Position numbers and translations under genes: made by a program
Shown here: piece by piece, positions 51,807-60,975 of the stretch
Position numbering within the stretch: position 1 is the first letter of the stretch
Layout of the letters: each line of letters begins with the position of its first letter
Source: UWMA-0277 sp965183885
GTDB taxonomy: Bacteria > Bacteroidota > Bacteroidia > Flavobacteriales > BACL11
DNA length: 64,000 nucleotides
Assembly: GCA_965183885.1 (NCBI GenBank)
Contig: OZ238992.1
Location: 1,922,001 to 1,986,000 of the forward strand
Direction of reading: 5' to 3'
The notes under the pieces: generated by a model
The model's database searches: none
What the model was told of the DNA's origin: nothing
The model's input: only the letters and a program-made list of their open reading frames with translations

Positions 51807-52892
51807 ATGTCAAAAGATATTAATCATCCTGGTGTATTTCTAAATAAGCTACTTGTAGATAAAGGAATTAGCCAACGAGAATTTGCCTCAAAGATTAATA
51901 TTGCACATTCACTTTTAAATAACATATTAAAAGGTAATAGAAATATCAATATTAATATTGCTATTTCACTTGAATCTGCTAGGATGAAAACTGCTGATTA
52001 TTGGCTAAAAGAGCAAATGAAGTACTCTTTATATTTAGCAAAGAATAATGAAGAAATAATAAAGAAAAATGAATGTATAAAGATATGGAATGATTTAGAG
52101 GAATTAGTTCCCATTTCATTTTTCAAAAAACAGGGTCATCTAGAATCAAGTTCTTTAAATGATGATATTAATAAAATATATGAAATTTATGAGGTAGAAG
52201 ACATAAGAAGCTTAAAGCATAAAGTTAACACCTATCAACTAAGCCATTTTAGAAAATCATCAAAATTTCCTGAAAATGAAAGGAATATAATTGCTTGGTC
52301 TCTATTAGCAAAATATAAAGCAAAGCAAGAAGAATTAAAACCTTTTTCAAAAACGAATGAAGGATTCTTGATAAATGAACTGAAAAGATGTTTTTTGAAG
52401 AATGAGAACACATTAAGTAAGTCTAAAGAAATACTAAATAAATATGGAATTAAATTTTTTATTTTGGACAGGCCACCTAAAACTCCAGTTGATGGGAAAT
52501 CATTTATGTCTGGAAAATCTCCTGCAATAGTTTTATCATTAAAATATAAAAGATTAGATAATTTTGCTTTTACATTATTTCATGAGATTGGACATGTTTT
52601 TAAGCACTTGATTACTCCTAAATATAAAGGTGTTGATTTCTTTGTTAACGGTTCTAATGAAAAGTTTGAAGAATTTGAAGCTAACATATACGCAAGAAAT
52701 CACTTAATTGATTCTGAATCTTGGAGTAATTTTATTAATTCAAATAGTGAATTTAATGATGAAGTTATTAATAAGTTCTCTACTTCAATTAAAGTTCATC
52801 CTTCAATAATTAGAGGAAGAGTATGTTTTGAATATCCAGAATATTATAAAAAGAGGAGTGCTATAAATAGAATTAATTATTTAACTTACTAA
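51807..52892 (+). CDS. XRE (HigA-like) regulator fused to ImmA/IrrE metallopeptidase
   Basis: 361 residues from the ATG at 51807; an ATG at 51795 adds four residues, and a TTG at 51780 is part of the promoter. Residues ~6-75 are a HigA-type helix-turn-helix (DINHPGVFLNKLLVDKGIS, ADYWLKEQMKYSLYLA). Residues ~170-340 are an ImmA/IrrE peptidase with HEIGH at 259-263 and a distal EFEANIYARNHLI for the third ligand. Proteins of this kind derepress mobile or stress genes by cutting a partner repressor. It lies next to the ubiquitin-like operon and structured RNA and may be their switch. Confidence 0.88.
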   Translation: MSKDINHPGVFLNKLLVDKGISQREFASKINIAHSLLNNILKGNRNININIAISLESARMKTADYWLKEQMKYSLYLAKNNEEIIKKNECIKIWNDLEELVPISFFKKQGHLESSSLNDDINKIYEIYEVEDIRSLKHKVNTYQLSHFRKSSKFPENERNIIAWSLLAKYKAKQEELKPFSKTNEGFLINELKRCFLKNENTLSKSKEILNKYGIKFFILDRPPKTPVDGKSFMSGKSPAIVLSLKYKRLDNFAFTLFHEIGHVFKHLITPKYKGVDFFVNGSNEKFEEFEANIYARNHLIDSESWSNFINSNSEFNDEVINKFSTSIKVHPSIIRGRVCFEYPEYYKKRSAINRINYLTY

Positions 52893-52951
52893 CCTTCTAT
52901 TCTAAACCAGTAATTAATTTACTACTTTTTTTTAATAATGCCTCCCCCCTA

Positions 52952-53747
52952 TTACTCCAAAATAATTCGCTTTTCAACACTACCATCGCTATAAATATAA
53001 AACAAAATACCTTTTTGTTTGGGGTTGGCTTCTTTACCTAAAATATCCACAACTTTAACAAGTTTTTTGTTACTGCCATTTACCTCATAAACAGCATTAG
53101 GCTGCTCAGTAGTTTCCTCTAAAACAAAATTATCTATATACACTACATAGTTATTGGTGTCACCTATCCCTACTTCTACAGTAACATACTGCTCTGCATT
53201 TTGGGTATTGAATACCACACTGTACTGTTTCCAAATGCTATCACCTAGAGGAGAAGTATAAAGATGAGTACCAAAAGAAGTATCAACATTAGAAATCCCT
53301 ACTTGTATATAATTATTTTTAACATTATAACAAGGGGTTGTATCTGTTGGATAAGTAGATGGCTCTTTCACATAAAAAGAGAGTTTGTAATTTTGTTCCG
53401 TACTTAAAGGTTGGCTCAGCTCCAACGAAAATTTAGATTGAGTCCAATATATATTTCCTGATATATATAGGCTCAGAATGCATATTAAGGTGCCAATGCC
53501 CATCTTGTGCCCCCCCCCCCAAAAAATAATTTGGAAGAAAAGTGCAGGTAACACAAGAATCTTTAATTAGGGCTATCTGAGTACCATAAGCAACAGAATA
53601 TAACATAGTATTATTCCAAGAGTTTGTATTCATAGCATGATAACATTGGCTTTCAGTATTTAATTCAAAACTACCATTAAGGATTAAATTTTGAGAATTA
53701 GCAGTTAAACCAAAACATAAAAATAATATATAGATTAATTTTTTCAT
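52952..53747 (-). pseudogene. T9SS surface protein, copy 1, frameshifted at an AT repeat
   Basis: The reading frame begins at 53747 with a signal peptide (LIYILFLCFGLTANS) and NLILNGSFELN, a jelly-roll carbohydrate-binding style opening, and ends at 52952 with a T9SS sorting domain (VKVVDILGKEANPKQKG). A run of 11 G on the coding strand (53510-53520) is in frame: GGGAQDGHWHLN aligns with GGGVQHGNW of copy 2. The frame is lost ~45 nt later at TATATATAT (53461-53469), where one extra AT unit would restore SEPIYISGNIYWTQSKF. With it the protein has 265 residues. Either phase-off or a sequencing or assembly error. Confidence 0.75.
52978..53107. repeat. 130-bp identical repeat, copy A (pair 53821-53950)
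   Basis: The part coding for the T9SS domain is identical over 130 bp to 53821-53950, followed by one mismatch and 8 more matching bases. The rest of the two genes is clearly more diverged, so this looks like recent gene conversion or selection on the sorting domain. Confidence 0.9.
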
Positions 53748-53794
53748 TTTAAAAAATAGTTGCTCGTTACTAGTTTTTAGTTGTTAGTATTTCA

Positions 53795-54599
53795 TTACTC
53801 AACAAAAACTTTCTTCTCCACACTACCATCGCTATAAATATAAAACAAAATACCTTTTTGTTTGGGGTTGGCTTCTTTACCTAAAATATCCACAACTTTA
53901 ACAAGTTTTTTGTTACTGCCATTTACCTCATAAACAGCATTAGGCTGCTCGGTAGTTTCTACTAAAACAAAGTTGTCTACAAAAATATCTTTGTTATTTA
54001 TATTGCCAGTATCTATCTTGACTGTAAGATATTCTTCTGCATTTTGGGTATTGAATACTACACTGTACTGTTTCCAAATGCTATCCCCTAAAGGACTAGT
54101 GTAAAGATGAGAACCAAAAATAGTATCTGTATTGGATATACCTACTCTTATAGAATTATTAAGAGGGTTATCACATAAACTATCATTTGATGGAGGTGGA
54201 GGGTCTTTAACATAAAAAGAAAGTTTATAATTTTTTTCACCACTTAATGGGGCATTCAATTGTAAAGAAAAACGAGATTGTGCCCATCCACTTCCTGTTG
54301 GAAAATTAAAAGGTTTTGAGCGCATAAGTACCATCCAATTTCCATGTTGTACCCCCCCCCCCCCAATACATAGAAGGAATACATTTTTCACAAGAATCAC
54401 TATGTATTTCCATTTTATGCCCATAAGAAGTAGAATAAGAAACTTTAGTATTCCAAGAATTAAAAAATAAGCTTTCATAACATGAATTTACAGAGTGTTG
54501 CTCAAAGCTACCATTAAGGATTAAGTTCTGTGCTTTTATGATAAAAGCACAGAACATAATTAAAAATATAACTGTTATTTTTTTAGTGACATCTAGCAT
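53795..54599 (-). pseudogene. T9SS surface protein, copy 2, frameshifted at a poly-G tract
   Basis: Begins at 54599 with a signal peptide (VIFLIMFCAFIIKA, cleavage before Gln) and NLILNGSFEQH; ends at 53795 with the same T9SS domain as copy 1. The coding strand has 13 G at 54352-54364. With 12 (or 15) the frame continues as YWGGGVQHGNW and gives a 267-residue protein, which aligns along its length with copy 1. Present state is off by one G. It starts 10 nt after the stop of the 1793-residue protein, so the three genes form one transcript. Confidence 0.78.
53821..53950. repeat. 130-bp identical repeat, copy B (pair 52978-53107)
   Basis: Second copy of the identical T9SS-domain DNA; see the pair at 52978-53107. 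Recombination between the two would delete one gene and fuse the other. Confidence 0.9.
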
Positions 54600-54609
54600 T
54601 ATACATCAT

Positions 54610-57600
54610 TTATTCTCCAAAGATAGTTAATTTTTCACTAAAGCGTATTGTACCATTATTGTCGGTAATATTCACTAAATATAAACCTGTACTTAAATGT
54701 GCTACATTAAGTGCTGTTTGCTGCTTATTTTCAATAATGTATTTTGCAACTACCTTTCCTCTGGCATCAACAATGGATATTGTTGCAGTTTCATTATCTG
54801 CTAAATTAGTAGTAATATTAAGTACATCTTGTGCAGGATTAGGATAGATAATAAACCCTTCCATATCCTCAGCTGCCAAACGAGGTTGCGGCACTAAAGC
54901 CAAAGTACGCTCACAAATATTTACATAATCTATCCAATAATGATCATAATACCTCGCAATTACTCGTGCTGTATATACTGCTAAACCATCGGTATGCGGA
55001 CAAAGATAAGCAATAGTACGGACAGTTGCCAATTCACTAGCAGTAAGCTTAGTAAAATCCTCTCCTCTAAGATAAGGCGCTAGTATTTTTTCATAGATGG
55101 TTTTAGCATTGAGCTCATAGCTACTTGTAGCTTGCATACTATCAATTATGGCTTGTGCTTCAGTATACAAGCTATCATTCATTTTTTCTTTAATCCTTAC
55201 CATACGCCCCATATCTTCCTGTTCCTTAGTACTTACAAAAGTGGAAAGCACACTACTGCTGCTTATTAAAGTATTATCGTCTTTTACTTTTTCATACAAG
55301 CGTTCTTGGTTGTTGTAGACCTCACCAGTACTGCTCAATGCCGTATCAGATAAAGCAAGGGTTTCTAATGTTGCTAAATTAGGAGTAGCGCTAGTTGTAG
55401 GTGGAGGGGCTATAGGCAGTGGTGCACTTGTACAATTAGGTAAAGCACCACAGAAATTATAAGGAGCGTATTTATTGGCAGCAAGCACAGGTACAGGTAA
55501 AGCACCACCACCATCATCATCACTAAAGAAAGGATTATAAGGATTAATATTTCTAGTAAAGAAAGAAGATAGGGTTCCATCACTCATTCCTTTAGTATAA
55601 ATGTGTGGTTTAGTTGGAGTTCCTCCTACAATTTGTCCAAAATTCCCAGTCCACATATTATCGTTAGGGTTAGCAAAAGTTCCTTGCTGTCCTATACTTC
55701 CTGCATTGTCAATTACTACTCCAAAATCAGAAAAACGAATATTATTGTTTGTTAATATAGCTTGCATCTGTCCATCAAAATGCATACTCTCTACATAAAA
55801 ACCTGAGTAATTGCAGTTTAGTGTTGGTGCATCAGAGTCAGAAATTTTAATTCCCATTTGTGTGCTTTGTCCGTCCCCAATAACACTATTGCTGTTTAGC
55901 ATTGCATTATTACAATGTCCTAATTCCACCCCATAATTACTGTGCTTTAAATAATTCTGTTCTATTTGCAAGTTGCTTACATTCAAAAGGTTAATTCCTT
56001 GCCAATACACATCATCAAAACAATTGTTATTAATGTTATAGCTATTAGTAAGTGATGGGTTAAAATTACCTCCATACACCCCAATAGCTGCACTAATAGT
56101 GCCCAAAGTAGGGTCAGTGTTAAAACTATTGTTTTCAATAGTCATAAATCCATAATCGTTCATATTAGTCCACACCCCAACCGATACATTAGTCATTTGG
56201 TTATCATTTATAGTAGTAGCCCTATTCATTGTTATTGAAGTCCCCATTGCAGCCCATTGTCCCCTAGTAAAAGTATTGTTACTTAGGGTGGAGTTCATAC
56301 GCTCAGCATATATTCCCAAGTCAAAATTATTAAACGTATTTGTTTTTAAGCTAAGACCTCCTACTGTTACTACATCGCCTATTAGTCCAGGAGTACCATC
56401 GGCATAAATACAGGCTGTAGGGTTAATAAAACTAGGGAAACTAGCTCCTGTGCTATGGGCAAAGTGAATGTTTTCAAAACTATTGTTATAGACTTCAAAA
56501 CTTGTTTGCATCCCTACAATACCATACCTTAAATCTCTTATCGTGTTTTGATAAGCTGCATTGCTTGCATCTCCAATCACTAAACCATTAGTTTGGTGTA
56601 AGAGTATTCCCGTAAAGCTACTATCCACCTGTACGCCATTATATTGGTTGTATAAGAGTAATTCATCATTACTAATGGTATTTCCTCTAAAGATAGAGCC
56701 ATTATCGGTTAAAGGGTGGCATACCAAACTATACAGATTATTATTGAATGTTGTGTTTTCAATAGTATATGCTGAATTATGAGCATTAGGGCTCATTACC
56801 ACTGCTTTCATAGCATCCTCAATTATGGAGTTATTTGTGATAATATAACTATAATCGACATAAATACCTTGCCACATACTATCCACACAAGCCTCTATAT
56901 GTGTATTATTTAGGGTTAAAGAGGCTTCATCCACCCAAATAACGGCATCAGGTCCCATTTTTATTTCACAATTATTAAAGGTAAGTCCATCAGGATTATC
57001 TACAAATAAGGTATCCTTAATTACGATGAGCTTATTATCTACAATAAAGGGAGGGCTTCCTAAAGGAACATTATTTTGTGCTATTACATCATTGGAGTTA
57101 CCCCCTGCATAAAGCTTAATATCAGCTAATGGTACTCTACAACACAGCGTATCAAACATTACACTTATGGTATCAGTATTTGAACAGCCATTGGTATCAG
57201 TAACATTTACACTATAATCTCCTGATTGATTTACCCAAAGACTACTACCCGTAAATATGAGATTGTTGTTATAGTACCAATCATAAGTAATGGTATTAGG
57301 TGCACTTACTGATAATAATGCACTATCATTACAAATACTTGTAGCAATAGGAGCAAAACTAAGAATAGGGTTGCTTACCTCTACTGTAAATGTAGTAGTG
57401 TTAGTATTGCAACCATCGTCAGCAATAAGAGTATAGGTAGTGGTAACAGTTGGGCTTACCGTTATACTTGCTGTGGTTTCTCCACTTGGAAGCCATAAAT
57501 AATCTATATCACAAATATTAGTTTCTACATAAGATGATAATTCTGTACTATCACCAACACAAAGTATAGAATCTGTAGTAAGTATAGTAGCAGTAAAAGG

Positions 57601-59991
57601 ATAAGTAGTAGGATCTTCTTCTAAAGTTAGGTTGTCAATATAAAAACCATTTGGGGTATTACTTTGCCCTATATCTAAGATAGTTGCAGAATTCAATTCA
57701 CAATAAGCAAAGACTATGGTATGCTGCTGCCAACTTCCAACTTGAGGAGTAAAGCTTTCAACAGCACTATAAGTAGGAGGTGCTAAAGGGTCATTTGTAA
57801 ATCTAACGTTTAAGTCAATATCACCTCCATTTAGGGTATTAGCTATAGGGTCTATATAATAATCAAATTCTAAGGAATATACCTTGCAAGTATTTACCGC
57901 TTCTTTTAAATTAAAAAAGTTACTTGTCTTTATTTGCCTATACCTCAAATTGTTTGTCCCAATTGCATTTGGTTTTGAAAAGAAAAAAGTTGTTGAAGGA
58001 AAGTCTGTACGATAAGCACCAAAAGATTTAGTGTAGTTTGTTCCAGTGCAATGTATTTTAGACTTTTTAATAAAATCTCCTGAACCAGCAGGAAACCAAG
58101 AATTAGCCATATAATTATAAGGGTGTCCATCTGCAAAATGAGTACCAAATCTTAACCTTCCTTCTCTTAACCCTCCTAAATCCAAATTAGATGAAAGTAT
58201 AGTTTCTTCAACCCCTAGTCTTTTTACCTCAGTTCCTTCTTCAAACTTACCATTTACCACCATATTATTTCCTAAGGTATAATTTACATTGTTTCCATTT
58301 AAAACATCAATAGTATAAACAACATAAGAACCTACTTCTGTACCATCATACAAATTAAAGCCAAATTGTGCTCTACCATAAAAATCAGCTCTTGGGGTAT
58401 AGGTAATTACTTGTCCATTAGGGGATACTGTTAATTGGTTGTGATTATTTCCTCCATTTCCACAACCCCTAATATTGGTTAAAGTATTTGGAGCTACGGA
58501 TATTGCATTTCCCTCAGGGTCAACAAGCGTAGGATCAGTAGCTAAATTAATAACTAATGATGCTCCTAAATTATTAACTAGTGGAGGAAAATCAGCTGCA
58601 ACAGTTTCAGCAAAATCATAAGCGTCATAATTGGTATAGGCAGCCATCTTGGTAGAATAAGGAGGTAAGTTAGTTAATGTTGCACTATTAGGGTAACTCG
58701 TATTAATAGTATATCCTAAATCTTCTAAAGTAGCAATTTCAATATCCGTAAATACTCTTCTTTCTAAACCTTGAGTTGCAAAAGGGCTCATCACATATTC
58801 TTTTACATCTCCGGGTGAGATTCTACTTCGCATTGAGTAGGACCATAATTGTTCGTCTAAGTGTGATAAAATAGAACCTTCAGAGAAAGGGCTTAGAGGA
58901 GAGAGTAATCCTGAATATACAGGATGATTATCAGGTGCTGGGTTAGTGTTAATCCAAATGTCGTTAGCTAAATTAGGAGTAGCAAAACCATTAACCATAT
59001 TATGAACTACATTAACACTTGTCGCATATAAGGGGTTTATAAAAGGTGCCGTAGTTGTTCCGCTTACTAATTTATTTAAACTTACTGGAAATACACTTCC
59101 TTTATGCAGTAAAAAATCTAAGCCTGAATACTGGTCAGTTCCTGTCGTTAATGAAGACACAGGATAACCTGTTGTGGCATCTGCTTCTATATAGCTTATC
59201 CATCCTAAAGCATGGGTAATCTCGTGTAAGAGTACAGTATATAAATCATAATAGCAATTTGGGATTGGAGCTAAATGGTCGTTATGCCAATTAATTGGAA
59301 TAGCGGTAATAAAGAGTGGAGGAGCGGTATAAACTTGATGAAAATTTACTTGCAATTTTGCATGCATAATACTAGATGCAACAGGGTTTACACCTGTGGT
59401 AACATAATCGTGTACAAAACCATTTATTATGCGAGGGGTAGTAATAGTGTTGTCAAAATAAGCTCCTGCTCTTGCAGCAAAGGTAGCTGTTGTAGGTGCT
59501 GGGTTGGCTACAGCACCATAAGATTGCCTTACATTTAATTTTATACGGTCAGTAGTAGGAATTAAACTAAAGTCAATAACGGATTGTATATAAGTAAGTA
59601 CAGCACAAAGTGTATTTCTTCTGTCTGCTCCGTCTGCTGGGTCATCAAAGCCTATACCGTTTCCAAGACTAATATCTTTATAATGAATCTCAAAAGCACC
59701 ACAAATTTCTGGGTTAACTGGAGCACTACTACTATTTTGTGCTGAGAATTGTTGGGGTATTGCTTGAGGCGTTCCAAGTGTTTGCAAGTAAGCAGGATTT
59801 ATTCCACAATTGAGATGTTGGGTGTAAAATAGTGAATCAGTCATTGATATTTGCATCAGACTATCCTGTGTATAATTTAAACTTTGTGCCTGTGTTATTT
59901 GTACTGCAAATAATAACAAGATGCTAAATAGAATTTTTTTACTCACTTTAAATAAGTTTTCAAAAGTGCTTGTGAACATTTCATGTTTCAT
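54610..59991 (-). CDS. 1793-residue T9SS metalloprotease and beta-helix surface protein
   Basis: Signal peptide (ILFSILLLFAVQITQA). Residues ~90-440 hold a zinc peptidase with HEITHALGW at 256-264, the HExxHxxG signature of metzincin-like enzymes. Residues ~480-600 are cadherin- or tandem-like (YTPRADFYGRAQFGFNLYDG), ~600-790 a jelly-roll (NMVVNGKFEEG ... GFYIDNLTLEED), ~800-950 PKD/Ig-like (LIADDGCNTNTTTFTVEV), ~990-1440 a right-handed beta-helix (TIENTTFNNNLYSLVC and similar). The C-terminus is a T9SS type A domain (IYPNPAQDVLNITTN ... LTIFGE). A large secreted adhesin or polymer-degrading protease; first gene of the operon with the two phase-variable copies. Confidence 0.88.
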   Translation of the reverse strand: MKHEMFTSTFENLFKVSKKILFSILLLFAVQITQAQSLNYTQDSLMQISMTDSLFYTQHLNCGINPAYLQTLGTPQAIPQQFSAQNSSSAPVNPEICGAFEIHYKDISLGNGIGFDDPADGADRRNTLCAVLTYIQSVIDFSLIPTTDRIKLNVRQSYGAVANPAPTTATFAARAGAYFDNTITTPRIINGFVHDYVTTGVNPVASSIMHAKLQVNFHQVYTAPPLFITAIPINWHNDHLAPIPNCYYDLYTVLLHEITHALGWISYIEADATTGYPVSSLTTGTDQYSGLDFLLHKGSVFPVSLNKLVSGTTTAPFINPLYATSVNVVHNMVNGFATPNLANDIWINTNPAPDNHPVYSGLLSPLSPFSEGSILSHLDEQLWSYSMRSRISPGDVKEYVMSPFATQGLERRVFTDIEIATLEDLGYTINTSYPNSATLTNLPPYSTKMAAYTNYDAYDFAETVAADFPPLVNNLGASLVINLATDPTLVDPEGNAISVAPNTLTNIRGCGNGGNNHNQLTVSPNGQVITYTPRADFYGRAQFGFNLYDGTEVGSYVVYTIDVLNGNNVNYTLGNNMVVNGKFEEGTEVKRLGVEETILSSNLDLGGLREGRLRFGTHFADGHPYNYMANSWFPAGSGDFIKKSKIHCTGTNYTKSFGAYRTDFPSTTFFFSKPNAIGTNNLRYRQIKTSNFFNLKEAVNTCKVYSLEFDYYIDPIANTLNGGDIDLNVRFTNDPLAPPTYSAVESFTPQVGSWQQHTIVFAYCELNSATILDIGQSNTPNGFYIDNLTLEEDPTTYPFTATILTTDSILCVGDSTELSSYVETNICDIDYLWLPSGETTASITVSPTVTTTYTLIADDGCNTNTTTFTVEVSNPILSFAPIATSICNDSALLSVSAPNTITYDWYYNNNLIFTGSSLWVNQSGDYSVNVTDTNGCSNTDTISVMFDTLCCRVPLADIKLYAGGNSNDVIAQNNVPLGSPPFIVDNKLIVIKDTLFVDNPDGLTFNNCEIKMGPDAVIWVDEASLTLNNTHIEACVDSMWQGIYVDYSYIITNNSIIEDAMKAVVMSPNAHNSAYTIENTTFNNNLYSLVCHPLTDNGSIFRGNTISNDELLLYNQYNGVQVDSSFTGILLHQTNGLVIGDASNAAYQNTIRDLRYGIVGMQTSFEVYNNSFENIHFAHSTGASFPSFINPTACIYADGTPGLIGDVVTVGGLSLKTNTFNNFDLGIYAERMNSTLSNNTFTRGQWAAMGTSITMNRATTINDNQMTNVSVGVWTNMNDYGFMTIENNSFNTDPTLGTISAAIGVYGGNFNPSLTNSYNINNNCFDDVYWQGINLLNVSNLQIEQNYLKHSNYGVELGHCNNAMLNSNSVIGDGQSTQMGIKISDSDAPTLNCNYSGFYVESMHFDGQMQAILTNNNIRFSDFGVVIDNAGSIGQQGTFANPNDNMWTGNFGQIVGGTPTKPHIYTKGMSDGTLSSFFTRNINPYNPFFSDDDGGGALPVPVLAANKYAPYNFCGALPNCTSAPLPIAPPPTTSATPNLATLETLALSDTALSSTGEVYNNQERLYEKVKDDNTLISSSSVLSTFVSTKEQEDMGRMVRIKEKMNDSLYTEAQAIIDSMQATSSYELNAKTIYEKILAPYLRGEDFTKLTASELATVRTIAYLCPHTDGLAVYTARVIARYYDHYWIDYVNICERTLALVPQPRLAAEDMEGFIIYPNPAQDVLNITTNLADNETATISIVDARGKVVAKYIIENKQQTALNVAHLSTGLYLVNITDNNGTIRFSEKLTIFGE

Positions 59992-60467
59992 AATCGTATT
60001 GTTTTAGGTTAATATCTTTTTTACATCATTTAATTTTTAATTGCTCAATGTTATTTATTGTTTTTTAATAAAAAAAGGACACTTGCAGCCCTTTTTGGAC
60101 AATCGAAAGGATTAATCGTTTTTGTTCCTCTCAATATTACAAAATATTTTTTAGAGTCCAAAGTCATTGATTTACAAATACTTGTATATACATGCATTTT
60201 TCATTCCTCAAAAATCGCTCTTCTAGTAAATCAGCTATTTATAGCCTAATGCTCTAAAAAAATGTGGCCTTAATAGTTATTAGAGCCTTTTCCCTCTGCC
60301 TTTCTCCTCCGCCTTAAAAAAACCCTTTTTTGCTCTGCTTTTGGGTTTATTGTTTGCTTATTATGGTCTTATTTGGTGTCAAAGATATGAAAAAAAACCA
60401 TACAGGGCTGTTGCGCCCTCTTTTTATTGAGCTTATTGATATAGTTTAGTTTCTCAATTATACTATA
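59992..60467. other. 475-bp gene-free stretch between the large T9SS gene and the XRE gene
   Basis: No convincing ORF. Features seen: a minus-strand TATCTTTG at 60387-60380; a minus-strand terminator at 60348-60313; GCTCTAA/TTAGAGC inverted repeat at 60251-60286; a small GGGC hairpin AGGGC-6 nt-GCCCT at 60404-60419 followed by CTTTTT. The start region of the large gene shows no TAnnTTTG element close to its ATG. Confidence 0.5.
60313..60387 (-). ncRNA. Possible ~60-nt transcript or attenuator upstream of the large T9SS gene
   Basis: On the minus strand TATCTTTG (60387-60380) is followed after ~30 nt by AAACCC, a 17-nt loop, GGGTTT and a run of T (60348-60313). That is a promoter followed at once by an intrinsic terminator, aimed at the large T9SS operon 320 nt downstream. 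It could be a small RNA or an attenuator that limits entry into the operon. Confidence 0.35.
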
Positions 60468-60713
60468 ATGGGTTTATCTAAAGAAGAAAATATTTATATT
60501 AAGAAGTTAGGAGCAAATATTGTTCGAATAAGAAAAGATAAAGGCTTAAAACAAAAAGAATTATCTGACTTATTAGATATGGATGATGGTTCTTTAAGGC
60601 GTATTGAATCAGGAAGAACTAATCCAACCACTACCACTCTTTTAAATATTGCTAATGCTCTCAAAGTTGGGGTTTCAGTACTTTTTGATTTCTCTCAAGA
60701 AGAAAATAAATAG
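60468..60713 (+). CDS. Small XRE-family regulator
   Basis: 81 residues, almost only a helix-turn-helix: LGANIVRIRKDKGLKQKELSDLLDMDDGSLRRIESGRTNPTTTTLLNIANAL, ending in a Phe-rich DFSQEENK tail. No other domain. Divergent from the large T9SS operon, so it may control it. No clear -7 element was seen before it. Confidence 0.85.
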   Translation: MGLSKEENIYIKKLGANIVRIRKDKGLKQKELSDLLDMDDGSLRRIESGRTNPTTTTLLNIANALKVGVSVLFDFSQEENK

Positions 60714-60747
60714 TAGTTTAAAATATAAAAGGCAAAGTTAGTTTTCT

Positions 60748-60827
60748 TGGGCGTGCCCTTAAAAGGTCAGGCTATTCGCTACTACTCCTCGCTACTGCTG
60801 TGGGGTAACCGCTACTATCCTTCACGC
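60748..60827. repeat. GC-rich interspersed repeat of Bacteroidota type
   Basis: About 80 bp much richer in GC than its surroundings, starting GGGCGTGCCC and containing CTATTCGCTACTACTCCTCG and GGGGTAACCGCTACTATCC, ending TTCACGC. This plan (GGGCGT-, -CGCTA-, -CCGCTAC-ATCC-AACGC) is one I know from many intergenic regions of flavobacterial genomes. Probably a REP-like element; this copy seems shortened. Confidence 0.6.
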
Positions 60828-60907
60828 AAAATAAAAAAGACATAAAGATTTAATAAAATTCTTCCCTCCTTTCTTAAAAGATTAAATACTTAAAACCAAA
60901 TACTAAG

Positions 60908-60961
60908 TAACATAATGCAATACATTATAGGACAAAATAGATTGTTTGTTTATATCTAGTA
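60908..60961 (+). repeat. Imperfect direct repeat, right copy
   Basis: TAACATAAT then TATAGGACAAAA and TTGTTTATATCTAGTA; matches the copy at 48414-48464 (30 of 36 positions in the main block). It lies 15 nt beyond the 3' end of the NAD(P)-binding gene. Confidence 0.55.
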
Positions 60962-60975
60962 TGGTAATGATTTTA

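Noticed and set aside
54610..59991. NosD-type copper function for the beta-helix part
   Set aside because: The parallel beta-helix repeats are shared by many surface proteins; the T9SS domain and lack of nos genes argue against nitrous oxide reductase maturation.
60058..60249. Plus-strand open frame of 63 codons before the XRE gene
   Set aside because: Starts with TTG, has no ribosome site or promoter, and its composition is that of AT-rich non-coding DNA; hairpins run through it.
48414..60961. Integrative element with an integrase
   Set aside because: No integrase, relaxase, replication or transfer genes are in the block, and neither repeat lies in a tRNA gene; only a loose island hypothesis is kept.
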